From contig WGFD01000326.1 in the NCBI GenBank assembly GCA_015492395.1, positions 1 to 10,415 on the forward strand: 10,415 nt of DNA, read 5' to 3'. Positions 1-6,666 of the stretch are shown in pieces; the stretch's first letter is position 1, and each line of letters opens with the position of its first letter. The position numbers and the translations under genes were made by a program. The notes beneath the pieces are model-generated. The model was not told the origin of the DNA. It saw only the letters and a program-made list of their open reading frames with translations, and did not search any database. The DNA comes from Deltaproteobacteria bacterium (lineage in GTDB: Bacteria > Desulfobacterota > GWC2-55-46 > S146-70).

Positions 1-162
1 AAAGGAGGCCCGGAAAACCCTTGAGTAGCAAACCTTTTATCACATTTACAGAAAAATGTTGACAGTATCCTTTGAACCAACCGGAGTATTTCGCTGAATC
101 TACTTCCTTGATTATAAAGTTGTATTGCTTTGCAACGTTTTGCATATTCATTTTGATCATTC

Positions 163-209
163 ATCGCCTCTTGCTCCTTCCAAATGTTTTTGGAAGAAGT
201 TTAGGCGAT
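163..209 (+). repeat. long imperfect inverted repeat (hairpin) upstream of the cytochrome-porin gene
   Basis: The outer arms ATCGCCT (163-169) and AGGCGAT (203-209) pair perfectly, as do the inner arms CTTCCAAA (177-184) and TTTGGAAG (189-196) around a TGTT loop. CTT/AAG (170-172 with 197-199) may bridge them. No T-run follows, so it does not look like a standard intrinsic terminator. It could be a structured 5' leader element or the end of an upstream transcript. The pairing is seen directly; the function is unknown. Confidence 0.6.
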
Positions 210-223
210 CTTAAATTTGGTTC

Positions 224-264
224 ACGATGTTATTACATTTTTTTGGTATACGATGTTATTACAT
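224..264 (+). repeat. twin 15-bp direct repeat, operator-like
   Basis: ACGATGTTATTACAT occurs exactly twice, at 224-238 and 250-264, with a 26-bp period (about two and a half helical turns). The copies lie 100-140 bases before the start of the cytochrome-porin gene. Exact tandem copies in an otherwise unremarkable AT-rich upstream region suggest a binding site for a dimeric or oligomeric regulator, or a recent local duplication. I saw no convincing sigma-70 promoter nearby; the extended -10-like TGGTATACG at 244-252 has no matching -35. The rest of the 29-364 region shows nothing else I can name. Confidence 0.55.
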
Positions 265-364
265 AAACCCATTAATCACTGGAATTGCTGTCGATTGCCG
301 CCTTGTAAAAGACAGGGCAAGGACAGGGTCAAGCAGTCGAATATCGAAAGAGTAGGGCGCTATT

Positions 365-1651
365 ATGACAAGGTATGCCACCAGGAACCTGCTCATAGCT
401 ATTTTCCTGCCTGCAATACTTCTTGCACTATGTAAGGCAGAGGTGGAAGCAACCCCCGTCTTCGCGAGAAAGCACAAGACGAGTTGTATGACCTGTCACG
501 AGGCCTTTCCAAAGCTCAACCCCTTCGGTGAATCATACAGAAGGAGGGGTTATCACTTTCCCGGAAACGACAACAAATATGTAAAAGAAAAACCCCTAAA
601 ACTCGGGGCGGATGCCTGGAAAAATGTATGGCCGTACGGTGTGTGGCCAAGTGATATACCAGGGGTTCCTCCGGTCGCTCTCCAGGCAAACTTCTTGTAC
701 AGATACAAGAACGATGCTCCGGTCAAGCATGACCTCACATTACCGGATGAAATCGAACTCCTATCAAGTGGCACCATTGGTAACGCTATCTCTTTCTTTG
801 CGACCATTGCCCTCGTAGAAGAGGGGAGTGAATTCGGCGGCATCGAGAGGGTATTCATCAGATTCAATGATCTCTTTATGGGAAGTTCTTCCAAGAGCCG
901 TGTCAATCTGACTATGGGTCAATTCGAACCGGCCTTTATAATCCTCTCCAACTTCCGCAGACTGACACATACACCATATATGTCCAATACCTCCCAGGTC
1001 GGCAAAAATAACTTCCAGTTCACAAGTCAGAGAGGCCTGGAAGCCAACGGCATATTCAGCGGACGTATTGACTATGCCGTCGGGGTCGTGAACGGGAACG
1101 GTACCGAAACACCCGGCAATACCTCCGACAACAACTCCATGAAGGACGTCTACGCATACATAGGCTATAAGTTGGGCGGTTTGACCCTGGACGGCTCAGG
1201 CATGACGGAAGAGGATCTGCTGTCCACGCACAGGGACGAGAGGTCAATCCATATGAAGGCCTTCGGTTACATCGGTGAAAACAGATTGGACATGCAACAA
1301 GAGGTAAATGACAGGTTCAACCGTTATGGTCTCGGAGTCGATCTGCGTTACGACAACGTAAACCTGCTTGGCACCTTATCCATAGGAAACCATAAAAACC
1401 CGAACAACGATTCCAGAAGATACGGCATATTTTCATATACAGTTGAAGCCGACGTCGTGATCTATCCATGGTTGATCGGAATCGCAAGGTATGAGAATGT
1501 TGACGTGGATTACTCACCCATGAGAGATGAGGTTGTTCTTGCCGTCGCCGCGCTCCTACGCGCCAATCTGAAGTTGACTATTGAAGGTTCCTTACACACG
1601 ATGGGTAACGATGGTGACACCGCCATTGCCAGGTTGGATCTTGTATTTTGA
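365..1651 (+). CDS. fused monohaem cytochrome c / outer-membrane porin, Cyc2-like
   Basis: Probably an outer-membrane electron-transfer protein in which a single c-type haem is attached to a beta-barrel. Seen: a basic then hydrophobic signal peptide (about 1-29), then one CxxCH haem motif (C41, C44, H45) inside TPVFARKHKTSCMTCH, followed by FPKLNPFG and RRGYHFPG. The rest (about 90-428) has alternating polar/hydrophobic strands typical of a barrel and ends in Phe, as outer-membrane barrels do. Known: Cyc2 iron oxidases share a single N-terminal haem motif of the PxFARxxxxxCxxCH type joined to a porin of 400-550 residues, so the 428-residue length fits. The start ATG has only a modest AGGG ribosome binding site. 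The next gene encodes a periplasmic cupredoxin-like protein, a pairing reminiscent of cyc2 and rusticyanin in the Acidithiobacillus rus operon. The substrate cannot be read from sequence; other porin-cytochromes with this N-terminus are uncharacterised. Confidence 0.75.
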   Translation: MTRYATRNLLIAIFLPAILLALCKAEVEATPVFARKHKTSCMTCHEAFPKLNPFGESYRRRGYHFPGNDNKYVKEKPLKLGADAWKNVWPYGVWPSDIPGVPPVALQANFLYRYKNDAPVKHDLTLPDEIELLSSGTIGNAISFFATIALVEEGSEFGGIERVFIRFNDLFMGSSSKSRVNLTMGQFEPAFIILSNFRRLTHTPYMSNTSQVGKNNFQFTSQRGLEANGIFSGRIDYAVGVVNGNGTETPGNTSDNNSMKDVYAYIGYKLGGLTLDGSGMTEEDLLSTHRDERSIHMKAFGYIGENRLDMQQEVNDRFNRYGLGVDLRYDNVNLLGTLSIGNHKNPNNDSRRYGIFSYTVEADVVIYPWLIGIARYENVDVDYSPMRDEVVLAVAALLRANLKLTIEGSLHTMGNDGDTAIARLDLVF

Positions 1652-1698
1652 TACTTTTATTTTTTGGGCTTTACCGATTATACTGCGAGGGGGAAGAT

Positions 1699-2331
1699 AT
1701 GTGTAATCCATGGAATCTGTTAAATAGGAACTGCAATTTGCTGAGGATAACCTTCTTTGTTCTATCCGTTATCTTGGGATTGGAACTTTGCATTCTCAAC
1801 GGTCGTACATTTTCAGAGACGATAACGGGTACGGTAAGTTACAAATCCCAGGACGACATAGGCAAGGCCGTGGTCTACATCAAGAAGGCGCCTGGGACCT
1901 TCTTTCCTCCGAAAAAACACCCAATAATGGACCAGATAGATCTTACCTTCGTCCCATATGTCCTGCCGATTGTCATTGGAACAACGGTCGATTTCCACAA
2001 CAGTGATGACGTATTGAACAATATATTCACACCATCATGGACCGGTCGCTACTTCAATCTCGGCACCTACCCAAAGAGCGTTGTCAGGTCCTTCACATTT
2101 GACCGCTTAGGCGAAGCCGTCTTGCTCTGCAAGATCCATCCTGAAATGGAAGGCTATATTCTGGTTCTCCAAAATCCCTACTTCGCCGTGCCGGATAAGC
2201 ATGGTCTATACAGGATAGATGGGGTACCGCCTGGTACATATAAGATCACAATGTGGTATAATAGGAAACCGGGACCGTTAATCAAGATAACCGTTAGCTC
2301 AGGCAAAGAGCTGGTAGTGGACTTCAAATAG
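1699..2331 (+). CDS. periplasmic cupredoxin-like (plastocyanin/amicyanin fold) protein with C-terminal beta-sandwich
   Basis: A 210-residue protein with a hydrophobic export segment (about 14-34), then a cupredoxin domain (about 40-160) and a short carboxypeptidase-regulatory-like stretch (161-210, with VPPGTYKITMWY). The C-terminal copper loop is present as C144-x2-H147-x2-M150, the amicyanin spacing. In related proteins the motif VxFxNxDxxxHNVF supplies the first His ligand; here the same place reads VDFHNSDDVLNNIF, with N107 where His is expected and a non-canonical H100 four residues into the motif. It may therefore bind copper differently or not at all. The start was chosen at ATG 1699 because GAGGGGGA lies just upstream; an in-frame TTG at 1648 overlapping the previous stop would add 17 residues but has no good ribosome binding site. 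It lies 47 bases after the cytochrome-porin gene, so probably the same operon; a role as its periplasmic electron acceptor is inference. Confidence 0.7.
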   Translation: MCNPWNLLNRNCNLLRITFFVLSVILGLELCILNGRTFSETITGTVSYKSQDDIGKAVVYIKKAPGTFFPPKKHPIMDQIDLTFVPYVLPIVIGTTVDFHNSDDVLNNIFTPSWTGRYFNLGTYPKSVVRSFTFDRLGEAVLLCKIHPEMEGYILVLQNPYFAVPDKHGLYRIDGVPPGTYKITMWYNRKPGPLIKITVSSGKELVVDFK

Positions 2332-2340
2332 ATTATTGTG

Positions 2341-2351
2341 ACCGTCACGGT
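2341..2351. repeat. ACCGT-N-ACGGT palindrome
   Basis: ACCGT C ACGGT lies ten bases after the cupredoxin-like gene and overlaps a second palindrome GTGAC C GTCAC (2338-2348). The same half-sites recur at 2493-2505. It may be an operator or a small transcript-end hairpin; no T-run follows directly. Confidence 0.4.
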
Positions 2352-2492
2352 TTTCAGTCGATGGTTGAAAAACACGCTTATATCTCACAAACATTCACTT
2401 GCCTCATACAGCGTGAAGAAGGCGACCCCGGAAACAAAACGGCGCTGATATGAGAGGACGAAAATGCATTAATAGTACCGTGGTTCATTTAA

Positions 2493-2505
2493 ACCGTAAA
2501 ACGGT
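2493..2505. promoter_or_regulatory. ACCGT-N3-ACGGT palindrome before the sensor gene
   Basis: ACCGT AAA ACGGT sits 36 bases before the sensor start, with extra half-sites TACCGT (2476-2481) and AACGGTTA (2513-2520) around it. The cluster of the same half-site in one short intergenic region suggests a regulator site, perhaps autoregulatory. The remainder of the 2332-2541 gap shows no gene and no clear sigma-70 promoter. Confidence 0.35.
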
Positions 2506-2541
2506 AGCCGCGAACGGTTACAATTTAATGGAGTATATGCC

Positions 2542-3729
2542 TTGAATCTTACCATAAGGATAAAGCTGATGCTAGGTTTCTTGGCAGTTCTAAGTCTTAT
2601 GATTCTGGCGAGCGGACTGGCCTATTTTTCATTAACCAATATCAATAATTCCGTAAGCCGGATCCTGGTCCACGCACACAAGTATGACATGGTAGACGGG
2701 TTAAGACATGCAATCAAACAGTTTCTCGAAGTCAATGACTCCCTGATCAAGGGACAGATAAAGGATCTTGAGTATTACAACTCATTGGCAACGGGTGTGG
2801 AAAAGAGGATTACGTATGTCGGAAAGTTGCACCTCCAGGACGATGAAAAGGCCACACTCATGGCGGTCAACGAGGCATTTGTTTATATTAAAGAAACCAC
2901 CTACCGGTCATTAAAGAGTGCAACATCTCATAAGACGAATGGAATCACGAAGCTTTTGCGGGATGTCGACAAGTATAAATCCATACTATTGGACAGTGTC
3001 GAGGGGCTCTACGATAAGGCATGGCGGGATCTGGACGACATTACACTAATGGTCGATAGAAACATGAAAAGCGGTACACGCCATATTGTTACCTTTGCCT
3101 TGATTGCGATCGTCGTAGGGATAGGGATATCGATCTATATATCACGGAAGATAACAACACCACTTCGCACCTTATCAAGAGCGGCAAGCAGCGTAGCCAA
3201 AGGAGACCTCGATCAAAAAGTCGCAATAACCACAAGGGATGAGGTCGGAGAGCTGGTAGCCTCTTTCAACCAGATGCTATCCGACCTCAGGGCATCCAGA
3301 AGGCAGATAGAAGAGTATAACAGGAAGCTTCAAGAGATGGTTGACGAGAGAACCGTGGAACTTGAAAAAACCAAAGAGTACCTGGAAAATATACTCGAAC
3401 ACTCCGAAGACATGATAATTACCACCACACTCTTCGATGAGATCGTCCAGTTCAATCGGGGAGCCGAACAGAAACTGGGTTACGACAGGAAAAGCATCCT
3501 CGGCGCTAGTATCGAGCACCTCTTCATAAATAAGAATATGTACCGCAAGGCAAGAAATAGTGTAATAGAAGAAAATGAGGTGGCCAATTTCGATACGGCA
3601 CTCATGCAAAAGAACGGCCACATAGTTGGTGTCAACCTGACACTCTCAGCCCTGCGTGACAATAACGGCAATACCATAGGTCTTATAGGCATAGGCCGCG
3701 CAACAGGGCAGATAGTCCATGAAAGTTGA
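2542..3729 (+). CDS. membrane sensor protein, 4-helix-type periplasmic domain, HAMP and PAS, no kinase
   Basis: Inner-membrane signal receiver of 395 residues. Order seen: TM1 (about 10-30); an all-helical periplasmic domain resembling methyl-accepting-protein four-helix sensors (31-181); TM2 (182-200); HAMP (about 201-254, with P207 and the DEVGELVASFNQM segment); a coiled coil (250-285); and a PAS domain (about 283-386) ending GIGR. The chain stops eight residues later, exactly where a histidine kinase core or GGDEF domain usually follows. No His-box, ATPase, GGDEF or methyl-accepting region is present. The start is TTG at 2542, supported by GGAG eight bases upstream and by an intact TM1; in-frame sequence above it soon meets a stop. 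It lies 81 bases before a full histidine kinase, so it may signal through that kinase by HAMP/PAS contacts, or it may be a truncated kinase. The ligand is unknown. Confidence 0.8.
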   Translation: MNLTIRIKLMLGFLAVLSLMILASGLAYFSLTNINNSVSRILVHAHKYDMVDGLRHAIKQFLEVNDSLIKGQIKDLEYYNSLATGVEKRITYVGKLHLQDDEKATLMAVNEAFVYIKETTYRSLKSATSHKTNGITKLLRDVDKYKSILLDSVEGLYDKAWRDLDDITLMVDRNMKSGTRHIVTFALIAIVVGIGISIYISRKITTPLRTLSRAASSVAKGDLDQKVAITTRDEVGELVASFNQMLSDLRASRRQIEEYNRKLQEMVDERTVELEKTKEYLENILEHSEDMIITTTLFDEIVQFNRGAEQKLGYDRKSILGASIEHLFINKNMYRKARNSVIEENEVANFDTALMQKNGHIVGVNLTLSALRDNNGNTIGLIGIGRATGQIVHES

Positions 3730-3810
3730 TCTTGACCGCACACTTTATAACAAGAAGATCGGAACCTCTTCCACTCCACATTATAGCTAGTAGAGGTAAG
3801 GGGAAGGCTT

Positions 3811-5799
3811 ATGTCAAGGGGAATTCACCAGAGAATAGCGATCACGATTTTGGCTGTCGGCATGTTTCCTATAATACTAGGGACTTCCTTCTTTTATCTG
3901 CAGGGAAGAAAAGAGCTCATGGAATCCGTAGGTCAAGACTTCGCGGTGGTAGCGGAAGAGATCGCCAACAATATTGAAGGCATCATAGATCACTCCATCA
4001 ATAACGTCCATACCATCGCCTTTTCACCAGTTTTAAGAGAGACACTCAAAAAGGCGAACAGATCATACGGCGGAAAAGAGTCAGATGGCATCCATAGCAG
4101 AGCACAAAAACTCGAATCACAATGGATAAGAGATAAACTAAGTGGGGACCTGTTGAAGAGGTATCTTGGAAACCCTGCCGCAACATATCTGGCACATGTA
4201 CGAAACAACTCAAATGACTTCGAAGAGTTGTTCATAACCGATAATAAGGGCCTATTAGCCGCTTCAGCCAACAAGACCAAATACATCTTTTTTGGCGAGG
4301 AGCCATGGTGGCGCGCCGCCTATAGCGACGGCGAAGGAGACACATACGTGGGCGAGATATATCTTGATCCCGATAAAAACCGGTATCTTCAACGCATCGC
4401 CCTTCCCATACGGGATGAAGACAGTACCATACTCGGTATTATACATGCAGCAATAACGATCGATAGGATATCGCAGGTCATCCAGAAATTCAGGATCGGC
4501 AAGACAGGGCATGCCATGCTGATTAATTCAGCGGCCGTTATTCTTATATGCCCCATCTTCCCTCCGCGGAGCCATAAGGTAACAAACGACTTGATGAAGA
4601 ATATCACTACACCATCGCATGGCTGGTCAATTGTAAAGGACAACGCCCACGGAGGCAAGAATGCGATCGCCGGTTTCGATTCGATATCCTATTCAATCAA
4701 AGACTCCAAAGGTTCTTATGGCGACAGATGGTATATCTTTGTGAGTCAATCGCCTTCGGAGAGTTTTGCGCCCATTCATACCCTCCTGAAAAGGCTGGCA
4801 TCAATACTATTCTTGTCCGTTATCGTACTATCCGGAATGGGCTTCCTGGCCGCAAGGAGGATTGTGCAGCCTATAAAATCCCTGCAAAAGGGCACGGAAA
4901 TCATTGGCGACGGCAACTTAAACTACCGTATTGACGTGAGGACCGGAGACGAAATAGAGGCCCTAGCCAATGACTTCAACAAAATGGTGGAACGGATACA
5001 TATATCCTATTCGGAGCTGGAGCAACGTGTTGCAGACAGAACAAAAGAACTTCAAAGAGGCTATCAGGAGATGGAAACCATTAACCGGCTTAAATCGGAG
5101 TTTCTTGCAAATATGTCGCATGAGCTGAGAACACCTCTAAATTCAATACTGGGGTTCTCTGAGATGCTGCAGGAAAGCTTGATGGGAGAACTGAACGATA
5201 AACAGCGGGAATACATAGGATATATACACAAAAGCGGTAAACACCTCCTTGAGTTGATCAATGACATCCTTGATCTCTCGAAGATAGAGGCAGGCAAGAT
5301 GGAAGTAACCCCGGAACAATTTTCTGTGCGGAAGTCGATCGACGAAGTATACTCCATCATCCATCCCCTCGCCAGCAAAAAGAGGATCTATATACACCTG
5401 GATATATCAGACAGTGTCTATGACATCGTGGCGGATAAGAGGATGTTTAAGCAGATCATGTACAACCTTTTGAGCAACGCAGTCAAGTTTACGGGGGAAG
5501 GGGGGAATATAAGGATCAACGCGACATCCAACGACTTCTTCTTCCAAGCCTCTGTCATAGACAACGGTATAGGCATCAAAGATGATGATCTGGATATGAT
5601 ATTCCATGAATTTACCCAGGCAGACAGCTCCGCAACCAGGGAGTATGAGGGAACGGGCCTTGGTCTCACCTTAACGAGGAGATTCATAGAGATGCAGGGC
5701 GGAACCATGACAGTCGAGAGTAAAGTCGGAGTCGGCAGCAACTTTACATTCAGGATTCCGGTAAACGTCGCAGCCACTAATATCAAAACGGCGTCGTAA
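3811..5799 (+). CDS. Cache-HAMP sensor histidine kinase
   Basis: Membrane-bound sensor kinase of two-component signalling, 662 residues. Seen: TM1 (about 9-30); a large periplasmic double-Cache-like domain (31-320, with the EPWWRAAY segment and the YLQRIALPIRDEDSTILGI strand region); TM2 (about 328-347); HAMP (348-400); a short coiled coil; HisKA with phospho-acceptor H437 in FLANMSHELRTPLN; and a HATPase_c domain with N box (N552, N556), G1 box DNGIGI from D584, F box near FHEFTQ and G2 box GTGLGL (614-619). All catalytic motifs are intact and there is no receiver domain. The ATG has AAGGGGAAGG just upstream. No response regulator is encoded in the window, so it is an orphan here; the partner may lie elsewhere. 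The neighbouring PAS sensor and the cytochrome-porin operon suggest it reports on a redox or small-molecule signal, which is inference. Confidence 0.93.
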   Translation: MSRGIHQRIAITILAVGMFPIILGTSFFYLQGRKELMESVGQDFAVVAEEIANNIEGIIDHSINNVHTIAFSPVLRETLKKANRSYGGKESDGIHSRAQKLESQWIRDKLSGDLLKRYLGNPAATYLAHVRNNSNDFEELFITDNKGLLAASANKTKYIFFGEEPWWRAAYSDGEGDTYVGEIYLDPDKNRYLQRIALPIRDEDSTILGIIHAAITIDRISQVIQKFRIGKTGHAMLINSAAVILICPIFPPRSHKVTNDLMKNITTPSHGWSIVKDNAHGGKNAIAGFDSISYSIKDSKGSYGDRWYIFVSQSPSESFAPIHTLLKRLASILFLSVIVLSGMGFLAARRIVQPIKSLQKGTEIIGDGNLNYRIDVRTGDEIEALANDFNKMVERIHISYSELEQRVADRTKELQRGYQEMETINRLKSEFLANMSHELRTPLNSILGFSEMLQESLMGELNDKQREYIGYIHKSGKHLLELINDILDLSKIEAGKMEVTPEQFSVRKSIDEVYSIIHPLASKKRIYIHLDISDSVYDIVADKRMFKQIMYNLLSNAVKFTGEGGNIRINATSNDFFFQASVIDNGIGIKDDDLDMIFHEFTQADSSATREYEGTGLGLTLTRRFIEMQGGTMTVESKVGVGSNFTFRIPVNVAATNIKTAS

Positions 5800-5801
5800 C
5801 A

Positions 5802-5830
5802 TCCTTGGCACCCACACTGAAATCCAAGGA
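5802..5830 (+). terminator. weak hairpin after the histidine kinase gene
   Basis: TCCTTGG (5802-5808) and CCAAGGA (5824-5830) form a seven-base stem with a 15-base loop right after the kinase stop codon. There is no T-run, so termination is doubtful. Other small palindromes (GGTCTAGACC at 5880-5889, repeated CCGGCC) lie in the same gap; I see no gene between 5800 and 6042. Confidence 0.3.
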
Positions 5831-5939
5831 ATAACCGATGGTATTCGCCGTTTTTCATCCCGGCCGTTGCCAGGAGTCCGGTCTAGACCTGCTGCTACCT
5901 TCAGCTCCGGCCGGAACGGAGATCGATGGCGGAATTTCT

Positions 5940-5968
5940 TTGACATGCCAGGCGTATTTATATATACT
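5940..5968 (+). promoter_or_regulatory. near-consensus sigma-70 promoter for the DUF2299-like gene
   Basis: TTGACA (5940-5945), a 17-base spacer and TATACT (5963-5968): perfect -35, five of six at -10, ideal spacing. Predicted start is near 5975, giving a leader of about 68 bases that carries a small hairpin GCAGA-TTATC-TCTGC (about 5999-6013) and the AAGGAGG ribosome binding site (6029-6035). Confidence 0.7.
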
Positions 5969-6042
5969 TTATTGTTACTATCTAAGCTGCAGTGAGAGGC
6001 AGATTATCTCTGCGGCTACAAACATCACAAGGAGGTTTTATA

Positions 6043-6554
6043 ATGTCGATTACAACAGCTGCAGACGCTAAGGAAGCTGTAAACAGGTGGCTTAGGGAGA
6101 ATGGCCATACAGTCAATGACTCGAGGACCCGAGGGCAAACTTCCACTTCGAGGTGGACTATCCGATAGGAACCTTAAAGAGGCAGAGGGTCATTCAGCCG
6201 AAGGAGTTTCCCGGGCTTTGCGTGATATTGAGCGGTGTTGCCATAGCCGACGAACACAAGGAGAAGTTGAATGGGCTTGGTGAGGAGGAAAGAAGCACCT
6301 TCTACGACAAGATCAGAAAGGATCTCATCTTCCTGGACAACAGCTACGACATGGATATCGGCGAAGACGGTATCGCTCAGCAGATACAGTTCTCATACGA
6401 GTTTTACTTCGATGCCCTGACAAAGACCCAGATGTTCAAGGGGCTCTTATTGAACCACCGGACCCTTCTCTATATAGTAACGGTATTCAACGAGAAATTC
6501 GGTGTTCCGGTACTGGCTTCCCATCCGCAGGAGACGGTAGAAACCGTGCAATAG
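6043..6554 (+). pseudogene. DUF2299-like protein gene interrupted by a -1 frameshift
   Basis: Function unknown. The ATG at 6043 follows an excellent AAGGAGG site, but that frame runs only 41 codons to TAG at 6166-6168. From about 6126 the next frame continues the protein as DPRANFHFEVDYPIG, then VIQPKEFPGLCVILSGV, and on to TAG at 6552-6554. The two pieces would join into roughly 170 residues. The shift must fall after the TGA at 6117-6119 in the second frame, so within about 6120-6128; one missing base would explain it. The N-F-H-F...YP...IQPK...SGV pattern and the later YFDALTK segment match my memory of the DUF2299 family, best known from archaea. No classical slippery heptamer is visible, so a real mutation or an assembly error is likelier than programmed frameshifting. 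It has its own promoter upstream and a terminator downstream. Confidence 0.7.
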
Positions 6555-6587
6555 AAGAACGCATAAAGAAGCAGTATAACAAAAAAC

Positions 6588-6618
6588 AAAGGGCCTTATG
6601 CTTTACAAGGCCCTTTTT
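6588..6618. terminator. bidirectional intrinsic terminator
   Basis: AAAGGGCCTT (6588-6597) pairs with AAGGCCCTTT (6607-6616) around a nine-base loop. On the plus strand it ends in a TTTTT run (6614-6618). On the minus strand the stem is followed by TTTGTTTTTTGTT. It sits between the convergent DUF2299-like and hemerythrin genes and can serve both. Confidence 0.88.
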
Positions 6619-6666
6619 ATATTTATTTGTTAACCGCATTAAAAAGTACGGTGAAAGCGGATTATC

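Noticed and set aside
1..28. Possible C-terminal end of an upstream plus-strand gene (KEARKTLE then TAG)
   Set aside because: Only eight codons are visible and the other frames are also open at the edge, so it cannot be supported.
59..90. Perfect -35 hexamer TTGACA at 59-64 as a promoter
   Set aside because: No acceptable -10 lies 16-18 bases downstream (the positions read CGGAGT/GGAGTA).
72..266. Open frame of 64 codons upstream of the cytochrome-porin gene
   Set aside because: It runs through the hairpin and the direct repeats, has no ribosome binding site and looks like translated AT-rich intergenic DNA.
1648..1698. TTG start at 1648 for the cupredoxin-like protein, overlapping the previous stop
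   Set aside because: It lacks a well-placed ribosome site, whereas ATG 1699 has GAGGGGGA upstream and a sensible export signal.
2450..2545. A 31-codon frame overlapping the sensor start
   Set aside because: No ribosome binding site and no protein-like pattern; it crosses the palindrome cluster.
6120..6168. Programmed -1 frameshifting in the DUF2299-like gene
   Set aside because: No X-XXY-YYZ slippery heptamer or clear downstream pseudoknot is visible, so an indel or assembly error is preferred.
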